DNA of 33,240 nucleotides from Sphaerochaetaceae bacterium (lineage in GTDB: Bacteria; Spirochaetota; Spirochaetia; Sphaerochaetales; Sphaerochaetaceae): contig JAILRW010000136.1 in the NCBI GenBank assembly GCA_024698005.1, positions 1 to 33,240 on the forward strand, read 5' to 3'. The position numbers and the translations under genes are program-made. Position 1 is the stretch's first letter; each line of letters starts with the position of its first letter. Below the pieces are notes generated by a model that was not told the origin of the DNA, searched no databases, and saw nothing but the letters and a program-made list of their open reading frames with translations. Positions 16,230-25,503 of the stretch are shown one piece after another.

Positions 16230-18827
16230 ATGGCAGGAAAAAAGGATGAAATGACGCCAATGATGCGTCAATATCTTGAAATCAAAGGAGAGCATCCAGA
16301 CAAGGTGCTCTTCTTCCGTCTCGGCGACTTTTATGAAATGTTCAATGATGACGCATTAGAGATTTCAAGGCTTCTCAACCTTACACTTACTCACAGAGCT
16401 GGAAATCCTATGTGTGGAATTCCATTCCATGCAGCTAAGAATTATCTTAAAAGACTATTGGATGCAGGGAAAAAAGTTGCGATTTGTGAGCAACTTTCAT
16501 TACCTGAAAAAGCTGGAGAACTTGCAAAGCGTGAAGTTGTCCAGATCTACACACCAGGCACTATCATAGAAGATGATTTTCTTGATGGTGGATTGTCAAA
16601 CCATATTTTTTCTGTTCACTACACAAAGGGTGAGTACGTAGCCGCCTGGACTGATATCTCAACTGGCGATTTTTCTATTTCACACATCAAGAAGGACAAG
16701 AAATTATCAAACCTCAATGCGCTAATTTCCTCATTGTCAATTAGAGAAATAGTCGTCTCAGATGATTTATATTTTACTGATAGAGTTTTAAGAGATGTAC
16801 TCGATTCAACTGGATATATAGTTACTAAGCTTCCTGCTTGGTACTTTTCTAACAGGGAAGCGAAGAAGCAAATTCTTGAACAATTCGGAGCATTCAACTC
16901 TACAGTATTTGGCTTTGATGAGAATGATAGTGCGCTCACAGCAGCCGGAGGCCTTCTGAAATATGCTCTTGAAATGTGCAAAACTCCACTCAAGCAGATA
17001 AAGAGCATCAGACTAGTTACAGAAAATGGTAGACTTTCACTTGATGAAGCAACTGAAAAGAATCTTGAAATTGTAAGAAATCTAAGTGAAGGCAAGAGTG
17101 CCTACACCCTTTTATCTGCTATCAACAAGACTAAAACAAGTCCTGGCATGAGACTACTTAGGGAATTCATGTTGAATCCTCTCTCTGATTATGAACTAAT
17201 CAATGAACGCCTTGACTGGTGTGAATATCTTAATGCAAACATTGATGAGCGAAAGAGGGTAAGACAAGCCTTATCATCTGCTGCAGACCTCATTCGTCTT
17301 ACCAGTAAATTTGAGATGGGAAGAAGCGTTCCCCGTGATCTTATAAGTGTAAGGGAAACTCTTCTCTGTTTCTTTACTCTTGCAGGTAACAATGAGAAGT
17401 ACCTTTCATTGCTTGATAACGAGCTGAAAGCTCCTGAAAGGCTTACTGAGCTTTGTGAGAGAATCGGTAGAGAAATCAATCCAGAATGTACCAATATCAA
17501 TCATGTAGGCCGTATTCTATTATCAGGTTTTGATGAAGAACTTGATAGGCTCAGAGATATTGAGAATGGTTCAAGTGTTCTATTGGACAATTACCTTGAG
17601 AAGATCAAGGACGAAACAGGAATTACAATCCTCAGGATGGGCAATAACAAGATTATTGGAACCTATCTTGAAGTTTCCAAGGGACAAGTTTCCAGAGTAC
17701 CTGACTACTTTGTTAGAAGGCAGACTTTAGTCAACTGTGAAAGATTTACAACACCTGAACTTTCAGATATCGAGTTGAAGATCAACAGTGCAGCAGATGA
17801 AGCAACAAAGAGAGAGAAGGAGCTCTATCAAATCTTGGTCGATGATACTACAGCTCTCTCCTTTGAGCTGAGAAGTATAGGTAAACTATTATCATTACTT
17901 GATGTATACCAGAGCTTTGCAGAAATCAGTTCAGTCTGGAACTATACAAGACCAGAAATCATCATCGATGGAAAGCTTGAAATTACAGATGGTAGGCATC
18001 CTGTTGTAGAGCAACATCTTGCTAGTGGAAGTTTCGTTTCTAATTCTCTTTCCACAGAAGAATCGAGTTTCTTTCTGATCACAGGTCCAAACATGGCTGG
18101 TAAGTCTACATTCCTCAGACAGACAGCTTTAATTGTTCTTCTATCTCATATTGGCTGCTTTGTTCCTGCAAAGAAAGCAATAATTCCTATTACAGATTCA
18201 CTGTTCTGTAGGGTTGGTGCTTCTGATAATCTTGCTAGAGGAGAATCTACATTCCTTGTCGAGATGCAGGAGTCAGCACATATTTTAAGAAATGCAACAA
18301 AGCATTCACTCGTAATAATGGATGAAGTAGGTAGAGGTACCAGTACACAGGATGGTATGTCCTTGGCATATGCAATGATGAAGTTCCTCTCTCAAGTAGG
18401 ATGTACAACTCTATTTGCAACCCATTATCACGAACTTACAATGCTTGACACTCAGGGTATGGTACTACTGACACTTGAAGTTGAAGAGAACAAGAATGAA
18501 ATCAACTTCATAAGAAAGGTAATCAAAGGTGTTGCAAAATCATCCTACGGTCTCCACGTTGCCAAACTTGGTGGTGTTCCACAGTCAGTAATAAGAATGG
18601 CTGCAGATTTCCAGAAGCGTCACTTTGCAGATTATCGTCTTGAGGATGCAGCTGGTCAGATGGATCTCTTTACAGATACTGCCAAGGCAACTGAAGATTT
18701 CAAGAGCAAGGCGATGGATGAAATTCTTGATCTTGATATAACTTCAATGACACCACTCGATGCTCTGCTAACTCTTTCTGACTTACAGAAAAAGATAAGA
18801 AAAGAGCTGGGTAGTATTGACAGTTAA
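16230..18827 (+). CDS. mutS: DNA mismatch repair protein MutS
   Basis: MutS recognises mismatches and recruits MutL. The 865-residue product is full length. The mismatch-reading motif FYE is F34-Y35-E36 in GDFYEMF. The connector, core and clamp domains follow, then the ABC-type ATPase with Walker A GPNMAGKS at 619-626, Walker B LVIMDEVGRGTS, and the ATHYHEL histidine loop. A helix-turn-helix dimer segment is near the C-terminus. The gene is translated from an ATG three bases after bamA, with no ribosome site of its own outside bamA. No mutL is nearby. A strong terminator follows 43 bases after the stop. Confidence 0.97.
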   Translation: MAGKKDEMTPMMRQYLEIKGEHPDKVLFFRLGDFYEMFNDDALEISRLLNLTLTHRAGNPMCGIPFHAAKNYLKRLLDAGKKVAICEQLSLPEKAGELAKREVVQIYTPGTIIEDDFLDGGLSNHIFSVHYTKGEYVAAWTDISTGDFSISHIKKDKKLSNLNALISSLSIREIVVSDDLYFTDRVLRDVLDSTGYIVTKLPAWYFSNREAKKQILEQFGAFNSTVFGFDENDSALTAAGGLLKYALEMCKTPLKQIKSIRLVTENGRLSLDEATEKNLEIVRNLSEGKSAYTLLSAINKTKTSPGMRLLREFMLNPLSDYELINERLDWCEYLNANIDERKRVRQALSSAADLIRLTSKFEMGRSVPRDLISVRETLLCFFTLAGNNEKYLSLLDNELKAPERLTELCERIGREINPECTNINHVGRILLSGFDEELDRLRDIENGSSVLLDNYLEKIKDETGITILRMGNNKIIGTYLEVSKGQVSRVPDYFVRRQTLVNCERFTTPELSDIELKINSAADEATKREKELYQILVDDTTALSFELRSIGKLLSLLDVYQSFAEISSVWNYTRPEIIIDGKLEITDGRHPVVEQHLASGSFVSNSLSTEESSFFLITGPNMAGKSTFLRQTALIVLLSHIGCFVPAKKAIIPITDSLFCRVGASDNLARGESTFLVEMQESAHILRNATKHSLVIMDEVGRGTSTQDGMSLAYAMMKFLSQVGCTTLFATHYHELTMLDTQGMVLLTLEVEENKNEINFIRKVIKGVAKSSYGLHVAKLGGVPQSVIRMAADFQKRHFADYRLEDAAGQMDLFTDTAKATEDFKSKAMDEILDLDITSMTPLDALLTLSDLQKKIRKELGSIDS

Positions 18828-18845
18828 TAGTCAAAAAAGTAAATT
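18817..18845 (+). promoter_or_regulatory. Candidate promoter for the rimP-nusA-infB operon
   Basis: TTGACA (18817-18822, perfect consensus) lies at the very end of mutS. After 17 bases comes TAAATT (18840-18845, four of six), with further TATATA just beyond. A start near 18852 would place the terminator hairpin at 18870-18899 inside the leader. The -35 is also one arm of a TTGAC-N8-GTCAA dyad (18817-18834). Confidence 0.4.
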
Positions 18846-18869
18846 ATATATAGTTCAATTATTTTAAAT

Positions 18870-18899
18870 AAAGGAACCAATAAAGCTGGTTCCTTTTTT
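18870..18899 (+). terminator. Strong intrinsic terminator in the mutS-rimP gap (possible leader attenuator)
   Basis: AAAGGAACCA (18870-18879) and TGGTTCCTTT (18887-18896) form a perfect 10-bp stem with a 7-base loop, ending in a run of six T (18894-18899). The rimP ribosome site and start codon follow within about 14 bases. No promoter can therefore fit between the terminator and rimP, and transcription of rimP-nusA-infB must read through this hairpin. Confidence 0.85.
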
Positions 18900-18913
18900 A
18901 TTTGGGAAAAGGA

Positions 18914-19420
18914 ATGCTGAGTAACGATATTAGGGAAAATGCACTTTTCAATGAGATAGAAAGTCTTATCTCACCTATGAATCTCAAGGTTGTTGATGTA
19001 GTAAAGAACGACCTTCCTAGCGGCTGCCAGATGACAGTAACCATCTATTCAGAGGACAGGGAAGTAAATACAGATGATCTTGCAGAGGTCTATAATGTAA
19101 TCTACCCACGTTATCAGCTTCTGCTTGGAGAAAGAGATCTCAATCTAGAAGTCTCAAGTCCAGGCCTTACTAGAAATTTTAAAGATTTTTATGAATTTAC
19201 ACTATTTATGGGAAAGGTATGTAAAGTCTATTCCTCTACTTACTCTTCCTGGATCGAAGGTGTAATTAATAATGTTGACAATTCATCTGTCTTGCTTTGC
19301 AAGGCAATAATTCAAGATTCAGGAGAAGAGTTTGAAGAGCTGAAGCTCAACTTCTCCGAAATACAGAAGGCAAAGCTTTCATACCGTTGGGAGGAAGAAA
19401 ATAATGGTCAATCTAACTGA
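18914..19420 (+). CDS. rimP: Ribosome maturation factor RimP
   Basis: RimP assists late assembly of the 30S subunit. The 168-residue product has the expected two-domain layout: an N-terminal alpha/beta domain with VTIYSEDREVNTDDLAEV and the signature LNLEVSSPGLTRNF, then a C-terminal SH3-like barrel (WIEGVINNVD...FSEIQKAKLSY). The frame is open from a TTG at 18902. The ATG at 18914 is preferred because GGGAAAAGGA precedes it and the family usually starts about this far before the first helix. It is the first gene of the nusA/infB operon. It overlaps nusA by 17 bases, and a strong terminator sits directly upstream. Confidence 0.92.
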   Translation: MLSNDIRENALFNEIESLISPMNLKVVDVVKNDLPSGCQMTVTIYSEDREVNTDDLAEVYNVIYPRYQLLLGERDLNLEVSSPGLTRNFKDFYEFTLFMGKVCKVYSSTYSSWIEGVINNVDNSSVLLCKAIIQDSGEEFEELKLNFSEIQKAKLSYRWEEENNGQSN

Positions 19421-20906
19421 AGCCATCAATGAGATGATTGCTGAGAAGAACATCAGCAAAGAAATGGTAGAGGATACAGTTCGCGAATTTGTCAAAGCAG
19501 CTTATAAGAGAAAGTTCGGTACAGACGAGAATGTTATCGTCAACTTCATTGAAGATGATGGACAGATCAATTTGGAAGTCAGTGCTAGCAGAGTCGTAGT
19601 TGAAGAAGAGAACTACTATAATGAAGTAACTGAAATCCCTCTTGATGAAGCTAAAGAGATGAGCGAGGACGCAGAAGTAGGTGATGAGCTTGTTATCTCC
19701 CTTGATCCTCAGACATTTGACCGCAGTGCTGTTCAGTCTGCAAAGCAGAGAGCACAGCAGTCCTTCAAGGATATCCAGAACAACTATACTTACAAGGAAT
19801 TCAAGAACAAGGAAGGAAAGGTAATCCAGTGCTACGTCAACTCAATTACTCCATCCGGCGATCTTATCCTCAATGTTGGTAACAACACAGAAGGTATTCT
19901 TCCAAAGAAGAACATCTCTCCACTTGAAAGCTATACAGTTGGAGAAGGTCTCAAGTGCTATCTTGAAAGAGTTGAGAATGCAGAAAAGGCTGAAGATCTT
20001 CAGAAGCAGGGTGGTTTCAGAGGAAGAAAGCCTAAGAAGGATGTAAGAATCATTCTTTCCAGAACCTCTCCAGAGCTAGTCAGAAACTTCATTGAGGCAC
20101 AGGTTCCTGAAATTGATAATGGTCAGATCGAGATTGTAAATATTGTTAGAGAAGCAGGTTTCAGGACTAAGGTTGCTGTTAGAACCTTCTCTGATATTGA
20201 CCCAATCGGTGCAACAGTTGGCCTCAGAGGTATCAGAATCCAGACCATCATGCAGGAAATTGATGGTGAAAAGATTGATGTCATCAAGTGGGAAGATAAT
20301 CCTCTTCTCCTTATCAGCAATGCATTGACTCCTGCAAGAGTAAACAAGGTTCTTGTTCTCAATGCAGAAACCCGTCAGGCTGTTGCAATTGTTGATGAAA
20401 ACCAGGTTGGTCTTGCAATTGGACAGAAGGGTGTCAACGTCAAACTCGCCAAGAAACTCTGTGATTGGCTTATTGAGGTAAAGACTCAGGCAGAGTATGA
20501 CCAGATGGAAATCAGCCAGGAGATCAGAAATCAAGCTGAAGCTATTTTCGAGCAGGGTGGTGATAGCCTTATCGAAAATGAAGTTGCAGATGAAGATAGA
20601 ATCTACACCAAGGAAGAACTTGGAATTGGAGAAGATGAAAATCTTCTTTCCGATCTTCCTCTTTCAAAGGAGCTCGTATTAAAGCTCAATAGAATGGACG
20701 TATATACTGCTGAAGAATATTTCAACATGACAGATGAAGAAAGAGAAGGTCTTGGTCTTACAGAAGATGAAGTCAATGAGATCAACTCCTGTGTTGCAGT
20801 CGAAGAAGAATACGATGACTCCTTCGAATGTCCAACCTGTCATCAGATACTTCCAGCAGGTACTCTCAAGTGTCCACACTGCATGACAGAGTTTGTCTTT
20901 GAATAA
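19404..20906 (+). CDS. nusA: Transcription factor NusA with C-terminal zinc ribbon
   Basis: NusA binds RNA polymerase and modulates pausing, termination and antitermination. Of 500 residues, the N-terminal polymerase-binding domain is about 1-125 and the S1 domain about 137-220, with a basic GGFRGRKPKKD insertion near 203-213. KH1 is about 225-300 (PIGATVGLRGIRIQ) and KH2 about 305-365 (LAIGQKGVNVKLA). Next come an acidic linker and one helix-hairpin-helix-like repeat (about 405-465). The tail is unusual: C476, C479, C490 and C493 make a CX2C-X10-CX2C zinc ribbon (CPTCHQILPAGTLKCPHC) at the very end, where Escherichia coli NusA has acidic repeats. The ATG follows GGGAGG by nine bases and overlaps rimP, indicating coupled translation. 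infB follows after 20 bases. Confidence 0.95.
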   Translation: MVNLTEAINEMIAEKNISKEMVEDTVREFVKAAYKRKFGTDENVIVNFIEDDGQINLEVSASRVVVEEENYYNEVTEIPLDEAKEMSEDAEVGDELVISLDPQTFDRSAVQSAKQRAQQSFKDIQNNYTYKEFKNKEGKVIQCYVNSITPSGDLILNVGNNTEGILPKKNISPLESYTVGEGLKCYLERVENAEKAEDLQKQGGFRGRKPKKDVRIILSRTSPELVRNFIEAQVPEIDNGQIEIVNIVREAGFRTKVAVRTFSDIDPIGATVGLRGIRIQTIMQEIDGEKIDVIKWEDNPLLLISNALTPARVNKVLVLNAETRQAVAIVDENQVGLAIGQKGVNVKLAKKLCDWLIEVKTQAEYDQMEISQEIRNQAEAIFEQGGDSLIENEVADEDRIYTKEELGIGEDENLLSDLPLSKELVLKLNRMDVYTAEEYFNMTDEEREGLGLTEDEVNEINSCVAVEEEYDDSFECPTCHQILPAGTLKCPHCMTEFVFE

Positions 20907-20926
20907 TAGGGTGATAACTGAAGAAT

Positions 20927-23527
20927 ATGAATAATGAAAATAAACCTAAAGTAACAATCATCAAGAAGAGCCCAGTAAAAGAGCAGAAGGAACAGGAAAA
21001 GAGCACAGCCTCTACTTCTGTTCAGCCTAAGGTTACTGTAATCAAAAGAGTACAGCAGACTGTAAAAGTCAAACCTAAGGAAGAGCCAAAGAAGGAAGAA
21101 AAGACTGAAGAAAAGAAAATCACAGTATCTCCTGCTCTTGGTATCAAGAAAGAGGCTCCTGTTCAGCCTAAGCCAGCAGCCCAGACTAGACCAGTTGTCA
21201 AAAGACCTGTTAGGACTGGTGCCATGGCTCCTGAAGCCAACAAAAATATCATTCGTGGAGAAAGGATTGCATCCAATCTTCACAATGGTCCAGTCATCAT
21301 CAAGAGCGGAAACCTTCCTCCTGTACCAGGACAGAAGGTTGATACTCCAGCCCCAACTAACAGACCTAGAGTAGCTGGTATTGTTGGTGGAAAACCAACT
21401 AGAACACCAGGCCAGAGATCTTTTGGTAATTTCGATAGAAAAAACGGCCAAAATGGTGGCTTTAATAGAAACAATAATGGTGAAGGTGGAAGAAACTTTG
21501 GTAATAAGAACAACCAGGGTGGATTCAACCGCAATAATAATGGTCAGGGTGGAAGACCTTTTGGTAACCGTCCATTTACTCCTCGTCCTAATCAGGGCGG
21601 CGCAGGAGAGAGTGTAGATCTCAACCAGAAGGGCAACCAGAGAAAAGCTCCAACCAACTCCAAGAAGAAGAGTGAAGATTACAGAAACAGAAGAGATCAG
21701 GAGATCGATTTCCAGTATCAGCTCAAGAAGAAGGAAGAAAGCAAGCTTGCTGCAGTTCCTAAGTCAATTGATATCATGGAAAACATCACTGTTGCTGAGC
21801 TTGCAAAGAAGATGAATCTCAAGCCAGCAGATATCATCTCCAAACTCTTCAAGATGGGTACAATGGTCACTATCAATCAGCAGATTGACCATGAAACAGC
21901 TGAAATCATCTGTTCAGAGTACAACTGTGAAGTTCACCTCGTTTCTCTCTACGATGAAACCATCATCGAGGAAGAGGTCGATAACGAAGAGGATCTTGTC
22001 CCAAGATCTCCTATCGTTACCATCATGGGTCATGTCGACCATGGTAAGACCAAACTTCTTGATGCAATCCGTTCAACTAACGTTGTAGCAGGAGAATTTG
22101 GTGGAATCACACAGCACATCGGTGCTTACAAGGTCAAGGTACCAGGAAAGGTCGATGTCGTATTCCTCGATACTCCGGGCCATGCAGCATTCTCAATGAT
22201 GAGAGCTCGTGGTGCTCAAGTTACAGATATTGTAGTACTTGTAGTTGCAGCTAATGATGGTGTTATGCCTCAGACAAGAGAAGCTATTGACCATGCTATG
22301 GCAGCAAAGGTACCTATCATTGTTGCTATCAACAAGGTCGATCTTCCTGAAGCAAATCCTGATAGAGTCATGCAGCAGCTTTCTGAGATAGGTCTCGTTC
22401 CAGAAGAATGGGGTGGCCAGACTCTCTACTGCAAGATTTCTGCTCTCAAGAAGGAAGGTATCGATGACCTTCTTGAAACAATTCTTCTTCAGGCTGAAAT
22501 GCTTGAGCTCAAGGCTAATCCTAACTGTAGAGCAGTTGGTAAGGTTCTTGAATCTAGAATTGATCAGGGTAGAGGTACTGTAGCAACTGTTATGGTACAG
22601 AAGGGTACTCTCAGACAGGGAGACTACTATGTCGCTGGTATCTACCCAGGTAGAGTTAGAGCGATGTTCGACGACAAGGGCAAGAAGATCAAGGAAGCTG
22701 GTCCTTCAACTCCTGTTGAAATCATCGGCCTCTCTGATGTTCCATCAGCTGGTGACCCGTTCCAGGTTACAGAGGATGAAAAGACTGCAAGAACTATCGG
22801 TGCAAAGAGACAGGAACTTGAAAAGCTTGGAGCTGGTGCTGGTGGTAACAAGGTTACACTTGAGAACCTCTCCGAGAAGATCAAGGAAGGCTCTATTCAG
22901 GACTTCAATGTCATCATCAAGGGTGATGTACAAGGTTCTGTTGAAGCACTCCAGAGCACACTTGAAAAGCTATCTACCCCTGAAATCCGCTTGAAGGCAA
23001 TCAGAGCAGCTGCTGGTGCAATCATTGAATCTGATATCACACTTGCTTCTGCTTCAAATGCACTTGTCATTGGCTTCAATGTAAGACCAACACCAAGGGC
23101 ACAGGTTCTTGCTGAGCAGGAGAAGGTAGAAATCAAGAAGTACAATGTCATCTATGATGTTGTAGACGACGTAAAGGCTGCTATGGAAGGTATGCTTTCA
23201 CCAGATATCAAGGAAGTCGATATCGGAAAGGGCGAAGTCAGAGATACATTCCGTGTACCAAAGGTCGGCGTAGTTGCTGGTGTATACATCACAGAGGGCA
23301 AGGTCACAAGAAACTGCTTTGTTCGTGTTATCCGTGACTCCATCCAGATCAACCAGGAGAACATCAAGATGTCCTCTCTCAAGAGATTCAAGGATGATGC
23401 TAAGGAAGTCACTGTTGGCTACGAATGTGGTGTAGGACTTGAAAACTTCCAGGATATCCAGGTTGGTGACCAGCTTGAATTTGTCCTCAAGCAGGAAGTC
23501 GCAAGAAAGTTGGATTTTGAATTATGA
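20927..23527 (+). CDS. infB: Translation initiation factor IF-2
   Basis: IF-2 is the GTPase that places initiator tRNA on the ribosome and promotes subunit joining. Of 866 residues, the first ~280 are disordered: a Lys/Glu/Pro-rich part, then a Gly/Asn/Arg-rich part with tandem repeats at 177-218. An IF2_N helical domain is at about 286-335. The GTPase has G1 GHVDHGKT at 368-375, the switch with [11 protein letters not shown]3 DTPGH at 415-419 and G4 NKVD at 469-472. Domains II-IV complete the protein. The ATG at 20927 is preceded by AGGGTG at some distance (13 bases). The stop overlaps the rbfA start by four bases (ATGA). Confidence 0.97.
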   Translation: MNNENKPKVTIIKKSPVKEQKEQEKSTASTSVQPKVTVIKRVQQTVKVKPKEEPKKEEKTEEKKITVSPALGIKKEAPVQPKPAAQTRPVVKRPVRTGAMAPEANKNIIRGERIASNLHNGPVIIKSGNLPPVPGQKVDTPAPTNRPRVAGIVGGKPTRTPGQRSFGNFDRKNGQNGGFNRNNNGEGGRNFGNKNNQGGFNRNNNGQGGRPFGNRPFTPRPNQGGAGESVDLNQKGNQRKAPTNSKKKSEDYRNRRDQEIDFQYQLKKKEESKLAAVPKSIDIMENITVAELAKKMNLKPADIISKLFKMGTMVTINQQIDHETAEIICSEYNCEVHLVSLYDETIIEEEVDNEEDLVPRSPIVTIMGHVDHGKTKLLDAIRSTNVVAGEFGGITQHIGAYKVKVPGKVDVVFLDTPGHAAFSMMRARGAQVTDIVVLVVAANDGVMPQTREAIDHAMAAKVPIIVAINKVDLPEANPDRVMQQLSEIGLVPEEWGGQTLYCKISALKKEGIDDLLETILLQAEMLELKANPNCRAVGKVLESRIDQGRGTVATVMVQKGTLRQGDYYVAGIYPGRVRAMFDDKGKKIKEAGPSTPVEIIGLSDVPSAGDPFQVTEDEKTARTIGAKRQELEKLGAGAGGNKVTLENLSEKIKEGSIQDFNVIIKGDVQGSVEALQSTLEKLSTPEIRLKAIRAAAGAIIESDITLASASNALVIGFNVRPTPRAQVLAEQEKVEIKKYNVIYDVVDDVKAAMEGMLSPDIKEVDIGKGEVRDTFRVPKVGVVAGVYITEGKVTRNCFVRVIRDSIQINQENIKMSSLKRFKDDAKEVTVGYECGVGLENFQDIQVGDQLEFVLKQEVARKLDFEL
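21455..21580 (+). repeat. Tandem 63-bp repeat (two copies) in the infB N-terminal region
   Basis: Two adjacent imperfect copies (21455-21517 and 21518-21580) encode 21-residue units. Each begins GGFNRNNNG followed by E or Q, then GGR and FGN. The DNA differs mainly at third codon positions, so the repeat is held at protein level rather than being a recent duplication. It forms a Gly/Asn/Arg-rich flexible segment upstream of the IF2_N domain. Confidence 0.8.
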
Positions 23528-23877
23528 GTGAATATTCAGGTGCAAGGCTAGAAAGTCGTATTTTAGAGGCTGTCAGTACGATGATTGTGAAGAAGATGAT
23601 CAAGAATCCCAATCTATCTACATTCACAAGCATCACCGAAGTACATCTTGCTTCTGATAACACCTCTGCAACATTGCTCGTTTCAACAGCAATGGAAAAG
23701 GATCTGGATAAAAGTGTAGAAGCACTCAACAGTGCAGCTCCTTTCATCCAGAGCCATATTGCAAAGGTATTGAGAACAAGAAATACTCCTCGCCTCTATT
23801 TCAAAGCAGATAGAAGCTATCAGGAAGGAGAGAAGATCAACGCCCTGATAGATAAGGCAATGGGAAGGAATGAGTAA
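23524..23877 (+). CDS. rbfA: Ribosome-binding factor A
   Basis: RbfA is a cold-adaptation and 30S maturation factor that binds near the 5' helix of 16S rRNA. The 117-residue product has the KH-like fold pattern. It includes RLESRILEAVSTMI at the start, the VHLASDNTSATLLVS strand pair, the helix leading to HIAKVLRTRNTPRLYFKAD, and a final helix. The size is normal. The start ATG overlaps the infB stop (ATGA) and the end overlaps truB by eight bases, so all three are probably translationally coupled. Confidence 0.94.
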   Translation: MSEYSGARLESRILEAVSTMIVKKMIKNPNLSTFTSITEVHLASDNTSATLLVSTAMEKDLDKSVEALNSAAPFIQSHIAKVLRTRNTPRLYFKADRSYQEGEKINALIDKAMGRNE

Positions 23878-24709
23878 ATTCTCAATACTTCTTTTGGACA
23901 AGAAGGAGGGTGAAACCTCCTTCAGAAGCCTTGGTGCAGTCAAGAGAGAGTTCAGAGGTTCAAAAGTAGGCCATGCTGGCACACTAGATAAGTTTGCTAC
24001 TGGCCTTATGCTTGTTCTTACAGGAGAAGCAACTAAATTGAACCCTCTTTTTTCTGGAATGGACAAGAGCTACAGAGCCAGTATTCGCTTTGGCAGTGAA
24101 ACTGACACCCTTGATCCAGAAGGGGAAGTCATTGCAGAGGCCAACATTCCATCATTAGAAACAGTTGAAAATGTTGTAAGGTCCTTTGTAGGCACACAAT
24201 CCCAGCTTCCTCCAATCTATTCAGCAATTCATGTTGATGGGAAAAGAGCTTATCAGAGTGCCAGAAGTGGTCAGAGTGTTGATATGCCTTCAAGGACTAT
24301 CACAGTCTATTCTGCTGAGCTAATCAGCTACAGCGATGGATTGGCTGTTGTTGATTTTCATGTAAGCAAAGGGACTTATATAAGATCACTTGCTCGTGAT
24401 ATCGGACTAAAAGCCAACTCCAGAGCTCACCTTGAAAACCTAGACAGGTTTACTTTAGGACCATTCTCAAAAGCTGATATAGGAAAGTCAACCGAAGAAT
24501 TACTAGAAAAGCTTGCTCTTGGAAGAATGGATTTTTCCAAAGATTATAGAAAGACATTAATTAATGGATATCTCGATAAAAAGGGAATTAAATCTCTATC
24601 AGATGGTAGTAGCAACTACTATATGATATATATCGATGATGAGTTTACTGGAATCATTCAGAAGGAAAATGGAAAGTATTCCATCATAGCGTTAAAGAGC
24701 CGTGAATAG
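23870..24709 (+). CDS. truB: tRNA pseudouridine(55) synthase TruB
   Basis: TruB makes pseudouridine 55 in the T-loop of tRNAs. The 279 residues carry the catalytic aspartate D40 in GHAGTLDKFATG, the YRASIRFGSETDTLD block, the QLPPIYSAIHVDGKRAYQ motif and the GTYIRSLARDIG motif. The C-terminal region is shortened, with a small PUA-like end (YYMIYIDDEFTG...YSIIALKS). The ATG at 23870 follows GGGAAGGA and overlaps rbfA. The 3' end overlaps ribF by eight bases. The order rbfA-truB-ribF-rpsO is common in bacteria. Confidence 0.95.
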   Translation: MSKFSILLLDKKEGETSFRSLGAVKREFRGSKVGHAGTLDKFATGLMLVLTGEATKLNPLFSGMDKSYRASIRFGSETDTLDPEGEVIAEANIPSLETVENVVRSFVGTQSQLPPIYSAIHVDGKRAYQSARSGQSVDMPSRTITVYSAELISYSDGLAVVDFHVSKGTYIRSLARDIGLKANSRAHLENLDRFTLGPFSKADIGKSTEELLEKLALGRMDFSKDYRKTLINGYLDKKGIKSLSDGSSNYYMIYIDDEFTGIIQKENGKYSIIALKSRE

Positions 24710-25496
24710 TTATAGCTTTCAATCATTATTAGATTCTGGTCTTTTAAAAGATACTAAGATTGTATTGGCAATAGGTGTCTTTGATGGTGTCCATCTTGGT
24801 CATAGCCACATATTCTCAACCTTGAATGAAGAAAAGCTGAAGAGTGGGGCCAAGAGCATGGTAATTACTTTCGACCACAATCCTAAAAGTGTAGTAAAAG
24901 GTTCTCTAGATACTATGAGACTTAGACGTGAATACGTTGAAAGTTTTAATGTGGATTTCTTTGTAGTTATTGACTTTTCTAAAGATTTCAGTATGATATC
25001 AGGCAGTGAGTTCATTCGCTTGCTATGTACTATGAGCCGTATAGAAACAGTCATAGTCGGTGAGGACTTCAAATGCGGAAACCCAAAGACAAGGATAACG
25101 GCCATGGATCTTGAGGGTGAGTTCATTAAACAAGGTAGTAATACCAGTGTGAACATCGTCAATCCAATTTTGGATGACGAAGGCATTAGAATCTCCTCCA
25201 CCAACATACGCAATCTGATCTTACAGGGAAGAATGGAACGTGTTTTTGCTCTTTCCGGCAAAGCCTATGAGCTAGATCTTATGGATGTTAAATCTATAGA
25301 AGATAGCAATGGTATTGCTTACATGACCAGTTCCATATTTCAGCTTCTACCTCCTATAGGAAGTTATAGAGCTGAAGCCTTGATGGAGGATGGAAGAATT
25401 CTTAAGACTGTTCTCAGAGTCCAAGAGTTTTCAATTCTCCTTGAGAATATAGAAAATGGCCATATCAAAACTTTGAGAATTATTACTAAGGAGTAA
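24702..25496 (+). CDS. ribF: RibF-type FAD synthetase (FMN adenylyltransferase domain; kinase domain degenerate)
   Basis: RibF proteins are normally bifunctional, phosphorylating riboflavin to FMN and adenylating FMN to FAD. The 264-residue product is shorter than the usual ~300. The N-terminal adenylyltransferase domain is intact: [10 protein letters not shown] at 25-34, EDFKCGN near 121-127 and RISSTNIR at 163-170. After residue ~185 the expected kinase signature (a GxVxxG...GR-LGFPTAN block) is missing. Only a weak remnant of the beta barrel ([10 protein letters not shown] onward) can be matched. Kinase activity therefore looks doubtful. Translation starts at a GTG overlapping truB by eight bases. 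rpsO follows after seven bases. Position between truB and rpsO supports the RibF assignment. Confidence 0.85.
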   Translation: MNSYSFQSLLDSGLLKDTKIVLAIGVFDGVHLGHSHIFSTLNEEKLKSGAKSMVITFDHNPKSVVKGSLDTMRLRREYVESFNVDFFVVIDFSKDFSMISGSEFIRLLCTMSRIETVIVGEDFKCGNPKTRITAMDLEGEFIKQGSNTSVNIVNPILDDEGIRISSTNIRNLILQGRMERVFALSGKAYELDLMDVKSIEDSNGIAYMTSSIFQLLPPIGSYRAEALMEDGRILKTVLRVQEFSILLENIENGHIKTLRIITKE

Positions 25497-25503
25497 TAGA
25501 AAA

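Noticed and set aside
16619-17095. 158-residue open frame on the minus strand opposite mutS
   Set aside because: Antisense to conserved mutS domains, with no recognisable family and no promoter context.
18902-18913. TTG at 18902 as the rimP start
   Set aside because: It adds only four residues, would sit within two bases of the terminator T-run, and has no ribosome site outside the hairpin. The ATG at 18914 is better.
20843-21451. 202-residue open frame on the minus strand opposite nusA/infB
   Set aside because: It lies wholly opposite two well-supported genes. Its Ser/Trp/Leu-rich composition is what the Lys/Glu/Gly-rich infB N-terminus gives in reverse, and no domain is recognisable.
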